From Euperipatoides rowelli (Eukaryota > Onychophora > Udeonychophora > Euonychophora > Peripatopsidae): DNA of 18,150 nucleotides. The notes under the pieces are model-generated. The model saw only the letters and a program-made list of their open reading frames with translations, made no database searches and had not been told where the DNA came from. Location: the NCBI GenBank assembly GCA_003024985.2, contig PXIH01S0010767.1; one strand, given 5' to 3'. The first letter of the stretch is position 1. Each line of letters begins with the position of its first letter. Below, in pieces: positions 1 through 11,354 of the stretch. The position numbers and the translations under genes are program-made.

Positions 1-976
1 AAACTAAAATATGAGTTTTTTAATATTGTATACCGGTATTATGACTTTTCAATTATTTAATAATTGATTAATAACTATTATATTTTAAAGATATTTTAAA
101 AACATGTGTAGGCTACATCACTGTGTGTCAGATGCTAAAACATAACTTTTATATACAGAATATACAGTAAACCCTTGAAGATTTAACTACCAAATAAATG
201 TAAACTCACTATTTTCATAATCTTATGTCATAATGTTATTGGTCTTTTAAAAACAAATATGGTTGAATCTGGAAGCCGATACAGTTGGAACCTGGAAATA
301 CTAATTTTGTTAGTGCCATACATTGAAATTGTCAACGCAAAACAATTTAATCAAAGAGCTACATGTACGGTAACATGCAGATTGAAACACTCTTTTTGCT
401 TTAAAAATGCACATAAATAAAAAAGGTCGCTATATGGCAATGACCAAAGTGATGTCCAGTCTAAGTCAACATTTTTTAACTCCATTAAATTGCACAGGGT
501 TGAATTGATTTAACATGGGGTTGTGATGTTAGTCTGAAAATTCAAATTGTTATTTAGCCACCTATGAGCAAAAAAAAAAAAAAAAAAAATACTCATCTTT
601 AAATGTGAAAAAAAAAAAAAAAAAACATCTACTAGGCCTAATAAATTAAAAAAAAAAAAAAATTATCCAGTGAAAAATGTTAGTAGTCATCCAGGCAAAG
701 TTACAAGTCCATAAAAAAATTTATTACTATCAGACTACCATTAAAATCGAACTCTGGTAAGTGGTTGTATGTGGGAAACAAGTTTTGTAATTTATGCTTT
801 TCGGCTTCCCTTTTAATCCATGCCATGGTTAAAATTACATAGTTGTATTACCGTAATTATATTAGTTAAAATTGGTCAAACCAAGATAAAGTAATCTATC
901 AGTTCTTCTAAAGTTGCAGGCCAAGTAATTAGTTTCTATTCTTTTCTCAAAGAAATAATTACAAATGTTCTGTTTA
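1..976. other. AT-rich non-coding stretch with long poly-A runs
   Basis: No gene is recognisable on either strand. The stretch holds three closely spaced A runs of 20, 18 and 15 bases (570-589, 608-625, 648-662), separated by short unrelated spacers, and a TAGGCCTA octamer at 633-640. TACCGGTA near position 30 belongs to the class of short palindromic words that recurs through the window. The poly-A cluster could mark retroposon tails, but no retroposon body or target duplication is visible, so that stays a guess. Confidence 0.5.
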
Positions 977-1105
977 AAGGTCAAATGTAACAGATTTTTT
1001 TAATTTTATTTTATTATTGATTTTCAAAGNTGGAATTTTTTTTAATAGGAATTATCTTTGAGAATCAATAATAATAATAAAAAAAAATCTGTTATATTTG
1101 ACCTT
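977..1105. repeat. Imperfect foldback, arms of about 50 bases
   Basis: The left arm (977-1029) reads AAGGTCAAATGTAACAGATT, then a T-rich stretch, then TTATTGATTTTCAAAG. The right arm (1056-1105) reads CTTTGAGAATCAATAATAAT, then an A-rich stretch, then AATCTGTTATATTTGACCTT, its reverse complement with a few mismatches and small indels. The central spacer (1030-1055) begins with an undetermined base, N. The open frame of 66 codons that starts in the right arm is low-complexity and is not treated as a gene. A short inverted-repeat element or a local inverted duplication would both explain this. Confidence 0.7.
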
Positions 1106-3166
1106 GAACTCTACATTTTGCACAATTTTTACAAGTTTCTAAAAAAAAAAAAAAAGAACGGTCGATTAATAAAGGTGCCAATCAAGATTTCTAAAAAAAA
1201 AATGTTTAGCCTAATTACCACAAATAGTTTCTTACCTTTTCAGATGTTTTTATGTTAATCATATACTGTAACTATGAAATTTCTTTAGCATACAAGTAAA
1301 TTTATTAGGCTTACTACAATAGAAATATTTATTCTTAAAGTTCAAAGCAGCACATAAAGTTAACCAAAATAAAGATCATACTATGCAAAAAAATTAGAAT
1401 TTATAAATTGATAACACATCTGGGCATAGCTATACAATAAAGAAATTGTTAATTCAGCAAAATTTTGTTTAAAAAAAAAAATATGAAAAACATCACTTTC
1501 TTTTTAAAAACTTATGAAAACAAGTCACAGTCTAAAAACTTATCAAGCAATTAAAATATTGTTTTTAAAGTAAAGATTTAATTTTACTTTAAAGTATTGA
1601 AAAAAATTTTTTTTTTTGATATCTTGAAAAATATAAAGCAAATTCAGACAAAAGAATAATTTTATTTTTTAATATACTGCAATTAAAGATTTAAGGTTGA
1701 CTTTAAGTCTGTCATTAGAAAATAGATGATTACAAGAAATAGCTTATTTTAAAGTAAAATTTGAATTTTTTAAAACCTTTTTTTTTTCTGGCAAAAGATA
1801 TGAAAATTAAGCATATAAACCATTGCCAAACATGTAACATCAATATTTTTCATTTTAATAAAGTTTGATATGGTAGTAGTGTTGTAGTAACTAAGAAAAT
1901 ATCAAAATATATAACTAGCTATTCTCTAATTACAACAAGGTTTTTTTACTGAGAATTTAAGGGTTTCTTAAATTGCCACTCGAGGGAGATTACCAAAACT
2001 TTCCAATTTGATTCCTTTTTTTACTCGTCTTTCTGCAAGACCTTGACTGCTACATCTTACAGTAGAGTTATATTATGTCTCAAATCATTACAATTTTCAG
2101 GTACAGTATTATACAGTAAATGTATACATACTATAGATATGCAATATACATAATATTCTTTGACTTCAATATTATATTCAGAGAAATACTTGTTTAATAC
2201 TATTGGTAAAATAAGAGTCGAGAGAAAGAGAGTATATTAACCCACGAAAACAATTTTTAAATTTAACTTTATACCATTAAGGCACAATAATAAAAATAAA
2301 AAAGTCCAACTGGAGGAAAATAGACCAATCTAATTATTTTAAAAACTAATGTTTTAGTCTTTAGGCAAATACTGTATACCATTAGCAGAAAATATGTGGT
2401 ACATATGGCCAATATAAAATACATAAATGCTTTTTAAATGGCAATTAAACAAATAAACAACAATAATGATGTGTTATGACATTAAACAACTACAATGAAA
2501 AATATTTAATATAAAATTGATGCATTTTACAAAGTGCGCATCAATATTTGCTATTAAAAAATTGAAAATCTTGATTCACACAAAAAAAAAAATATAACAT
2601 ACCAGGACTAAATATTTCCATATTTTAGACATGTAAATAAGAACCAATTATGATCATAACTTCAATTTAAATGATTGCATTGCAGTTTCAAACAACAGTA
2701 AAATAACTTTTCATTTCTTATCCAATTTTACAAATTATTGAATTTACATAGAATGTCAAAGAAATAGCAAATATTCCTCTACATAAAATGGACAATGATA
2801 ATTTACAATAATGCAAGCAAACCTAAAGAAAATCAAGTGATTCTGGATAATAAAATTAACAGCTATAATTTTGTATGCATCAAGTGGAGTGCAAAATACC
2901 TTGAAGACTACTTTTGTCTTTGATGACACTAATATAATGTGCCAAAAGTTATTTTAGAAATGAATTTGTCCAAAACTTAAGCATTGATGTTTATATTGCT
3001 ACCATCAGGATCATTAGGTTCAATCATATTGCCTTTTAGTCTGTGAAGTTTACATCTCCAATATATTCTAGCTAAATGAATTTCCATCATTTCCCTTAAA
3101 GAAACTAAAATAACTTTAGGTTTTTAATTTGTAATAATTTCTAGATATTTCTCTATACACAATTTT
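1106..3166. other. AT-rich DNA, nothing recognised
   Basis: Both strands are dense in stop codons. I see no conserved protein motif, no structured RNA and no clear repeat family. The stretch contains several TACAGTA/ACTGTATA words (for example near 2102, 2113 and 2373) and A or T homopolymers. It is consistent with intron or intergenic sequence. Confidence 0.5.
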
Positions 3167-3218
3167 CATTTCCTTATCACAGCTTTTAAAAGAAGCAAAT
3201 TGCTGTGAAAAGGAAATG
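3167..3218. repeat. Short hairpin, 17-bp stem
   Basis: CATTTCCTTATCACAGC (3167-3183) is matched at 16 of 17 positions by the reverse complement of GCTGTGAAAAGGAAATG (3202-3218). The loop is 18 bases. The stem is shorter than a typical animal microRNA precursor and pairing does not extend outward beyond one base, so I list it only as a hairpin. Confidence 0.55.
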
Positions 3219-4584
3219 ATAGGACAGTATTTTGTTTTACTGCTAAATTATTTGAACATCCAAGGTACAGTGTTAATTACAAATTTGTGTTCATTAAAAC
3301 AATTTGTTTCACAAGAGTTCATTGACATAGCAAGTTTTGTTTCATACTCATCTAATTAATCTGGCTTTGGATGATCAATTTATTAAAAATAAGATATATA
3401 AACATTTATCTGTTGACAGAAATCCAGAAATTATTCAGAAGATTAAAATTTTATGGGTAGCTAAAATGTTGCGGTGCTAATAATTCTGGTCGACAATTTT
3501 CTTTTCTTTATTAAATGAGACGATTTTTGCACATTTTTTATGAAAATAATCATAAAATTTTCCTATTAGGCTAATTTATAGTTTCAGATTTGGCATTTTA
3601 ATAAATTGGAAATGAAGATATAAAAAAGACAAAATTTTTAAGAGCCAGTAGAGATCCTCCTGAACAATGTCTACTTGTATTCTGTAAATATATTGTAATT
3701 CCAATTGACCTGGTAGTTTTTCCATGATAGAAATGTATTAATGAATCTATTCAACATGATCATCAATAAATTTAGTTTGGGGAAAAAATCTGTGTAAAAA
3801 TAGCCTACAAAAAGCAAATTGTAATGGACATGTTATATCATGATGATTCTAAAAACTTCTAGCAGTTTATCAATCAGTTGAATATAATTTAGTGCCTTGA
3901 TATTATCCAAGAAATTCTGAATCATTACACTAAGTCTGTCAATCAATGAAGCTTGTTAATTCAGTTTGCTTTAAAATATCATCATAATCCTTATCATTCA
4001 TTAATTCTTTTATTTGGCACTAACAAAAATACATTATTTTATTTTGACTTCATTATTTGAAGCATTTTGATATCCTCTGCATTCTTTGTTCATTGTTATC
4101 CCAAAAATGTTCATAAATTGATGTTTGATATATGAAACAGCGACAAGTAATTTTTTTAATCCACCCACTGGTGATGTGTGATACTCTTAATTCTCCATAG
4201 TATGTGATTCTCTAGCTCAAGTATATCATTAACAAAGAAAAGAACACTTTGTAAGCTGCTTTTAGACTACATACAGTATTTCCAGTAGTAGTGCAAATCA
4301 AATTAAATTTTTTATTTTCGTGTGAATGTCATGCCAAATAAGGCTTAATGATCGGTCATTTTCAATATTCAATATCGGTTTTCAGATTCAGGTTTGACAA
4401 AGATAAAAAGTTACCATTCATATGCATCATGTTTAGTCCTAAAGCTATTATTAAACCGTTAATATTATTGCTGAAACAAAGGCCATAAATATTGTCGATT
4501 GTGAAAAAAAACTTTATTTCCACTGTTGTAGTCTGAACTCTAAAAGTTATGTTTGGTTTTTACTCAATCTCTTACAAAATTTGT
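3219..4584. other. AT-rich DNA, nothing recognised
   Basis: No open frame with protein-like composition, no repeat with a recognisable end and no RNA gene were found. Short translated stretches on the minus strand near 3430-3530 look mildly protein-like but match nothing I know and are crossed by stops. Confidence 0.45.
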
Positions 4585-4890
4585 TTAACACTCATGAATA
4601 ATTAATGAAGCACAACACAGGTGGCTCATAATCATTTCTATTAGACAATTCCATGGCTCATCTTCAACACTTTCATCATTTCCTGGTTTTTGGAGGCTTT
4701 GAAATAAGGTTTGCACTGTGCGAGCCATAGGTCTAAGTGGAAAGGGAAGATACTCAATTTTCTTACTTTAGAACAAAATCCAGTGACCATAGTTTAGCAA
4801 AATTAGCAGTTAAAAGTGTGATCCGTTTTGATTTCTTCAGAACATGGAATAACAAATGACTAATCATGAGTAGCATCAACTAGCTAGTTT
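4585..4890 (-). pseudogene. Unidentified coding-like patch, frameshifted
   Basis: I do not recognise this protein. One minus-strand frame is open for 60 codons from 4767 down to the stop at 4585-4587. It has a balanced, non-repetitive composition that includes RPMARTVQTLFQSLQ followed by GNDESVEDEPWNCLIEM. Just upstream, in another frame and ending at the stop at 4768-4770, lies VLKKSKRITLLTANFAKLW. Joining the two needs a frameshift near 4768. A methionine at 4728 would give 46 residues. No splice signals or neighbouring exons convincingly frame it. It may be a decayed piece of a host gene or of a transposon, or chance. The composition is the only evidence. Confidence 0.25.
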
Positions 4891-6756
4891 AGAAGCCCGC
4901 TTTTCTCACACAAAAAGAAAAAGGGGAGCCAAGTTCTTATCTTGATCTCCAATTTTACATCTAAAATATAATTCATAATACTTTTAGAATAGGTTTTATT
5001 GTGCATTCTCCACATATGTAGCAAAAACAATTAGTGTTCAAAATTTGTTATGACATATTTGTTTTGAATTCCTTTTTTCAAGAAAAATATTTTTACAATA
5101 TCTCATTAAATATAATGTACCATACAAAAATTTAAGTTTATCTTTTTAACAAAAGCCAGAAGCACCAAAAGTTGAAAATTTTTACATTTATAAACAGATC
5201 TAAGCATCTGTAACACTTTGAGGTTTGATAATTACATAGGAAGTGTTTCATAATCCTGAAAATATGCCATATGTGTGAGTCATTAGAGATCAGTATACTA
5301 GAGAGTTCAAGTCTATATTTCCCAGATACTTGACTATTTATAAAAAATTGAATTTCATAATACTTAAAACTAGGCTACAGTACGATAGAAAAATTTCAAG
5401 GTCATTTTTAGGATCAGCAAGAAAAATACTACAAGAAACATTACATTTTATTTAGGAGACTTAAAATAATTTTCAAACAATGATATTTAAAAATTAGTAT
5501 TATAATGAATAATTCTACTGTTTTTATAAGTGCCCAATTCTCATTTTTGCATCATACAAGTAAATTTAACAAGTTTATTTTTTTCACATCTCTTGGGTTG
5601 TTCGAATAGATAATCAAATACTGTATATCTCGAAGAAATTGAAACTTGTTTCTTTAAATTAAAAAAAAAAGTGCTTATTGAGTAAAATTTGCCTGAACTT
5701 TATCTTCAGAGTAGCCTACACGCTTGCAAATCTTTAAAATCCTTTTTTATTCAAAATGAAGAGATCATTTAACCGCTTGGATTTTTAAATGCTGACCATG
5801 TTAAAAAAAGTATACCAGAATGCTGATACATCGATTACTTGAATACCCAGGGACACAACCAATCATTGTCCTTAAACATGGAATCGTAAAATTTCATGTA
5901 GCATTTTCATGGCTGGGCCATAATAAAAGTATTAACAGAATTATTGCACCATTTGTTGAAAATTTCCATCTATGCTTAAACTAAAGATTCCTTCTTTATT
6001 GGAACTAATAATTTTAAAATAATGTTTTTCTTTAATCAGAAAATGGGAAAATAATCACCCAAGAAATGTGTAATTCTGAATCAATCATTTGTTGTTTATT
6101 ATTTACAAAAATAAAAATGAATCCAGCAACATTGAAACTCAGTATTATCATTTTTACAATAACCACAATGGAATATTTGAAAGTGCCTGAAAAAGATGAG
6201 GAGTAATTCGACAATATTGTAAAAGGTTTATAATATGCAATGAAATTCTTGTGAAGCAAAGATTTGTTTATTCAATTAATGCATCACTATTATTGATATA
6301 TAATGGAATATTCATTTGATAAAGAACATACACATTATATGGAAGGTTTAAAACCAGCTACAAAATGTTATCAAGTATTGATAAGCTACAAAAATCCATT
6401 TTTTAATAGTTGGTATTACAATAAAAACCAAATAGTTTTTTTTTTTTTAAAAAAACCACTATACAATAAAATTATATACATTTTTAAAATAATAATGATG
6501 AAAGATTTATTTTTGTTCAGCAACACTTTAAATGTCCACCAAATTAAAACAATGACAATATGTAAATTGTCACCTTGTATAATACTGTAATTATAGAGCA
6601 CTACTGTACACTGTCATGGTTTTATCAACATTTGAATATAATACAATTCATTAAACACAATCTTTAATTAATAAATAGGTAAGAGCTGCCATTTAACAGT
6701 TGTACGACATGAAAATGTCATTATCAATGCCATTTTGTGAAATATATTACTTTCAA
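4891..6756. other. AT-rich DNA, nothing recognised
   Basis: Several short open frames occur (for example 6032-6259 minus and 6303-6590 plus), but they are rich in Lys, Asn, Ile, Phe and Tyr as expected of random AT-rich DNA. They overlap one another on both strands and show no motif. No repeat end or RNA gene was identified. Confidence 0.45.
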
Positions 6757-6951
6757 GGGTCATTCCATGGTAATTTGTTAAATTTTGAATATAATTCTGA
6801 TTTTGAATCACTTAAAATTCCTGATCCAATTGACAAGTGCCACAAAATTAAGGTAGACCTACTGTATGTTATTTTAAAATTTAATTTTTAATATAAGCCT
6901 AATGCTAAGATTCATATAAAACAATAAAAAGGAAATGGTAACTTATGTTAC
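6757..6951. repeat. Putative end of a dispersed element (GGGTCATTCCATGG terminus)
   Basis: GGGTCATTCCATGG at 6757-6770 shares its first 13 bases with GGGTCATTCCATG at 9041-9053, and its first ten with the inverted GGAATGACCC at 15180-15189. It is preceded by TCAA. At 6938-6951, GTAACTTATGTTAC is a one-base variant of the palindrome GTAACTTAAGTTAC, which also occurs beside the copy near 15189. The co-occurrence suggests one repeat family, but the other end of this copy was not found, so its extent is unknown. Confidence 0.4.
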
Positions 6952-7285
6952 AAAAGAAACTCCAACAAAAATGTTAATGAAATATAATATTAATTTTCTA
7001 CTCTTATACAAATGTAGGCTAACAAGTTTAATATTATATGTTTTGCAGGTATTGGTAATGTTATCATTGCCAAAGTTTTCACAATAATTTTTAAAATAAT
7101 CATTATAATTTAAGTAACATTTTACTTGTATGTTAATATTTTGTTGAAACAGATATTTTAAAGAACTTTTACACTTACAGTTACAATAATGGTATTTGGC
7201 ATTAAGCAAAAACATAGATTTTAATGAAACAAAGTAAAATGGTCCAATTAGTAACAGTTGCACTACATAATAATTTGCACAAGTT

Positions 7286-9020
7286 TTATACCCCAGTATC
7301 ATTGAATTTGAAATGCTCTCCTCAGTTGATAACAAATGGAGGATTGATTTTACATACAATTTGGTTGCTGGTGTACCGTATAATTTATCCTTAAGATTCT
7401 GGCAAAATCCAAGGCCTATTCCCAACATGCATTATGACGTTTACTTTAAGTTACCATTAGTAAACCATTATAATGACAAGAGTACTCTTTACCGTCATAA
7501 ATAACAATGTACCAATCACCCACTTTAATAAAATTGTCAGGTGCTGTCTCTGGATTGACTAGATTCCTCACCATGTATGTTGGAACACAACCACTTGTAG
7601 CTAATTTTCTTAAAGGCATGCACACTTCACCAACAATTACCCTGAAAACATGTATGCAGGATATTCCAGGAAAAGCTGAGGAATTGTCTATTAGGTGTTT
7701 AAGTCCAACATCATTGTTGTGATGATTAATATCCTCGATTGAGGCCTCAAGCCAACACACTTTCATCACTTATGTGCAGACATATCCAAATTTGGATGCA
7801 CAATTGATATTTTCTTTCTTCCTTTTTATGGTCTAATTTGTCATTTGATTGCTCCCCCAATGCCATGGGAAGTGGCAAAATATTTCCACGTACAAACTTC
7901 TTTTGACGTCTCTTTTCAAGCGTTGAAATTGCGGTTATGTATTTAAATTGTGTCAATCTGACCAAATATGAACTTTGAAAACATCAAGAGGTATAAACTC
8001 CAAAAAACTATCAAAATATGTAATAGTTTCATAAGAGTGTGTTAGATTATCTGAGGTAATCACTAAAGGTTGATGAATGTGAGAGTGACACATTGAAGCT
8101 GTAAAAAAATACACTTGGCTTTGAAGCCAATGTGCACATTGTAATTCATCTTGGTAAAGGCAGGTATAATTTTCAGAAAAATCAACTTGTTGCAGACACA
8201 TATGTGGGTCGTAATCTGTTGATCTTACTTGTTCTCTTTCAAATTTGTAGGATTTGCCCTGCTTTCTCTTGGTGTAGGTATGGTGTAAAAACTGTTGAGT
8301 AAGAGATTGTAATCAGCAAGTCTCTCAATGTACCTTAATTCAAACATTTCTGGAGGGTTTAACAGCATTGATAAAGTTTTCATGGTATCTGCAAAGACAC
8401 AGTCAAGGGAATTTTGCTGCTGGTAAGAACATGTTTGGGACATAGTTTAAAAAAATTTGTTTTCCCCCAATCATCCACATATTTATAAAAACAGGGTGTA
8501 GGTTTCTAATAGGCCTACAGAAGATAGCATAGGCCATATTTGTTAAGTATAGTTTTTGACTCATCCCTGTCTTTTTCACATCTTTTAAGCCAGGGAGCTT
8601 GTCTGCTGTCACTTTCATTGAGGTTCTTGATAAGTTCAAGAGATTCTCCAGGCAAAGCTGTAGGGTCAGGTGATATTTCAGAGGAATTTTCATTGTTATT
8701 AGACCCTACAATAACTTGAAAAAGTTTCTGAACAATGCTATGTTTCTTGAGAGGTGAGTTTGGCAGAGCCCTCCTCCAACTTGTGTTGCTTTACCCAATG
8801 ACGTTTGCACTTTTATATGCTGGGGACAGATCATTTTCTTGTGATTGTGTTTCTAGCCTTTCAGTTTTTATAGCATTTTTTCTTATTTAATCCTCTTATT
8901 CAAATTTTAGAACGGTGATAGATTTTGCTTGCTTTCACTGCCAGCTTAGTCTTTTTTAATTGTATATTTATCAAACAGGCCTTTATCTTTTAACCTCTGT
9001 TTTCTCCAGGTATAAGAGTA
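7286..9020 (-). pseudogene. Decayed uncharacterised transposase-like gene (ATSHG/DFSENY family), nearly full length
   Basis: This is a relic of a protein family that is widespread but unnamed in animal genomes and is probably transposon-derived. Motifs appear in the expected order on the minus strand. A basic N-terminal patch RKQRLKDK lies near 9000. RALPNSPLKKHSIVQKL follows from about 8772. CPKHVLTSS is near 8420. CRYHENF is at 8393-8373. VDFSENYTCLYQDELQCAHW runs from about 8186. IWSD is at 7967-7956. YFATSHGIGGAIK is at 7882-7844, and VGDWYIVIYDGKEY starts near 7523. QIVCKINPP is at 7364-7338, and the last frame stops at 7286. The motifs lie in different frames, with at least eight frame changes plus in-frame stops, so it cannot make a protein. 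Between SD and QFK the usual GPSS is lost, and the ATSHG block lacks the KGA.DG segment typical of relatives. The acidic residues fit a DDE-type nuclease, but that function is inferred. No introns are evident. Confidence 0.8.
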
Positions 9021-9040
9021 GTTCTCTAGAAGAAAAAAAA

Positions 9041-9640
9041 GGGTCATTCCATGTCAAATCAATAAGAAAAAATATTTTGAACCTTGGCATCTGAGATGCC
9101 AAGGTTCAAAATATTATGATTTTTGGTTTATCAGTTGTCCTCATTGACTATGGTATATTAAAAATCCAAGTTTTTTGGATTTTTTGAATGTCATTTATTT
9201 TTAATAAAATTTTGAAAATTTAAAAAACAGCCAAATTTCAACACACCTTGAGATACAAAAAAAAAACACCCTGTAACAGTCATAGAGAGCACAAACTAGG
9301 CTCATTTTAAAGCTATTGTAATGGTCTTTCAAATGATATAACACAAATCAGTTTTGGAAGTACCGTAAATAAAATTGACCCATTTTAAAATTTCTTTGAA
9401 AATTTCAAAAACACTTTTATTTTTTTGAAAAAATATGTTTTCTGAGCCTCCTTTCAAAATGGGATGGAACTTGGATCATATTGTAAAAAAAATTCTGAAA
9501 TTTCCATTACAATAGATATTTGTTGCATAGGCCTATTTCATATTATATACAGTATATATGGGTCAAAAATATTTAATGCAGAAATTTGCAGTTAATTTTT
9601 TTTAAAAAAAAAAAATTTTGTTTACAAAAATTTTTATGTG
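9041..9640. repeat. Repeat-derived region beginning with GGGTCATTCCATGTCAAATC
   Basis: The block starts with GGGTCATTCCATG, the same terminus as at 6757, right after a short A run and about 20 bases from the 5' end of the relic gene. It contains the 45-bp palindrome at 9071-9115. Its interior has the monotonous, stop-rich character of non-autonomous elements (for example TCTTTCAAATGATATAAC near 9328). No matching opposite terminus was found downstream, so the right boundary given is approximate. Confidence 0.4.
9071..9115. repeat. Perfect 22-bp inverted repeat with one-base spacer
   Basis: AATATTTTGAACCTTGGCATCT (9071-9092) is followed by G and then by its exact reverse complement, AGATGCCAAGGTTCAAAATATT (9094-9115). 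The core is CCTTGGCATCT/AGATGCCAAGG. Such a perfect stem in otherwise drifting DNA indicates a recent origin or gene-conversion-like copying between arms. It could extrude as a cruciform. Confidence 0.9.
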
Positions 9641-9741
9641 GCAGATGCTTTGGTTAGCCTAATATACAATTTGAGAATCAGCATAGCTGAATTGATAGTA
9701 GGCTATTATATATATTTTTTTGTTTTAGAAAAAAAAAAAAG

Positions 9742-9829
9742 ACTATTACCCAACTGACAAATACTGTTACCCAACTCACAAATACTGTTACCTAACTGAC
9801 AAGTGAGGTACTATTACCTAGTTGACTCG
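9742..9829. repeat. 21-bp tandem repeat, about four copies (TTACCCAACTGACAAAT)
   Basis: Copies start at 9742, 9763 and 9784 with exact 21-base spacing and read ACT(A/G)TTACC(C/T)AACT(G/C)ACAA. A fourth degenerate copy starts at 9810 (ACTATTACCTAGTTGACTCG). An inverted version, CCAGTTGGTAA, follows at 9831-9841. Related words recur at 10450-10480 (TTACCCAACTGACTATTACC) and 10809-10829 (TTACCGGTACCCAGTTGAC). The scatter suggests subterminal binding-site repeats of one element of about 1.1 kb, which is inference. Confidence 0.7.
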
Positions 9830-9841
9830 CCCAGTTGGTAA

Positions 9842-11354
9842 TTTCATTGCTGAAAACTTTAATAAAATCAAAACTGGGTCTAGATATCTAGAGGATATTG
9901 TGCAAAAACAAATGACTCTCAAGCGCATAAATGATTCCAGTATGCAGTGTTACTTGTTTCAAAGATGAACCAAAGTGAGCACTTTTGTATCTGACAATAT
10001 TTTAACTAAATTATCAAAAAATACACTTCTTTACTAATGAATCATAGGAATAGGGCCCTACAAATTTATGTGCAGTGCACATAATCACTTTACAAAATAC
10101 TATTTTAATCTAAACTATAAGAATCTCATTAAAAAAATTGACTACGCAATAAAAAGTTAAAAGATTTAATCATTTTTAAACTCAAAATTCATTCAGCTTT
10201 AGCCTAAAAATATAAATAAATGATATTAACATAGGCTATTATAACAAACGCATTTAAAAGAAACAAAACAAATTCTTATTAAATCCAAATTAATTCTTAG
10301 AAATAAGTGTATTTTTAACACATATGAACATAAGTAAATAAAATGAATTGGTTAAAATAATGTTAAACCATCAACCAGACATTTTTGGCAAGATCAATAT
10401 TAACAAGATTATCTTACTATCAGCTGAGTAACATTCAATTGTTACACCTAGTTACCCAACTGACTATTACCCAGTACCGTAACATTTGCTTAGATTTTAT
10501 TCAATTTTTAGTTCATTCAATGCCATGAGGTGGCTACAATGAATTTAAATCCCTAAAATTTGATACAAATATTTGTTAAATTTACATTTTATTATTTATC
10601 AATTCTTTATAAAATGAGTACAGTATGTCCCAGCTGACAATGAATAAAACTTTTTTAATGAGAAAACTTGATATTTACAATCTGAAATTAAATATCACAT
10701 GTCTCAATCAAGAAGCCATCTTGTTTGAAAGAAATACTACTATAGTTCTGCCATCTAAGTTCTTTTAAAAAAAGCAATATTTGAAATTTTAGCACAAATA
10801 TCAAAAGTTGTTACCGGTACCCAGTTGACATAAAACTAAGAAATAATGTTGATAGCATGTAGTAAATGCTAATATAATTCCCTGAATCTACTGTATATAA
10901 CAAAAATTTACTGAACTATCCAAATTGTTATTCGTTAAAAAATGGGTGAGACACCGAGAAATATGGCTTAACATTATTTACAGTATATTAAATGATAAAT
11001 ATTTGAATTGAACATTTATGTGCTAAATAGAGTTAAAAAATGTACCTAATCCACTTGATTTCATTAAATGCTTGTTCATTTTTTTTGTTAATGTTAGGAG
11101 ACTTAAATTTATGCATTAAATGATTTTTATCCATACTCTTGAAATGATTATAGATTTGACTATGGTTTTTAAACACTTATGGTAAATAATTATCATTACA
11201 CTTTATTATTAACACCATATATTACCATTAGTTATGAATTATTCATTTGCCTGGATACATTACATTTATACAGTACAAGGTAATTAGTAGACTTGAACAT
11301 TAAAGAATTTAATTTTGCCTTTCTTCTAGTCTTAGTGACAAAAGATTTGAAGAC
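9842..11354. other. AT-rich DNA, no gene; related repeat words inside
   Basis: No coding motif was found. The stretch contains echoes of the 21-bp repeat at 10450-10480 and 10809-10829, and GCCATCTTG near 10732, a word also present at 15046. Otherwise it is stop-rich and featureless. Confidence 0.45.

Noticed and set aside
570-662. Three poly-A runs as SINE or LINE tails
   Set aside because: No element body, promoter boxes or target duplications were found next to the runs; simple homopolymer growth explains them.
1058-1258. 66-codon plus-strand open frame
   Set aside because: It is made largely of Asn and Lys runs from the hairpin arm and A-runs; not a credible protein.
3167-3218. Possible microRNA precursor
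   Set aside because: The stem is only 17 bp with an 18-base loop and no extended lower stem, too short for a usual animal precursor.
6943-7428. 161-codon open frame on the minus strand
   Set aside because: It overlaps the C-terminal part of the relic gene in the wrong frame. The family motifs KVNVIMHVGN and QIVCKINPP lie in another frame of the same DNA, and the rest is low-complexity AT-rich sequence.
7313-7722. Plus-strand open frames of 63 and 71 codons
   Set aside because: They are antisense to recognisable motifs of the minus-strand relic, so they are shadows.
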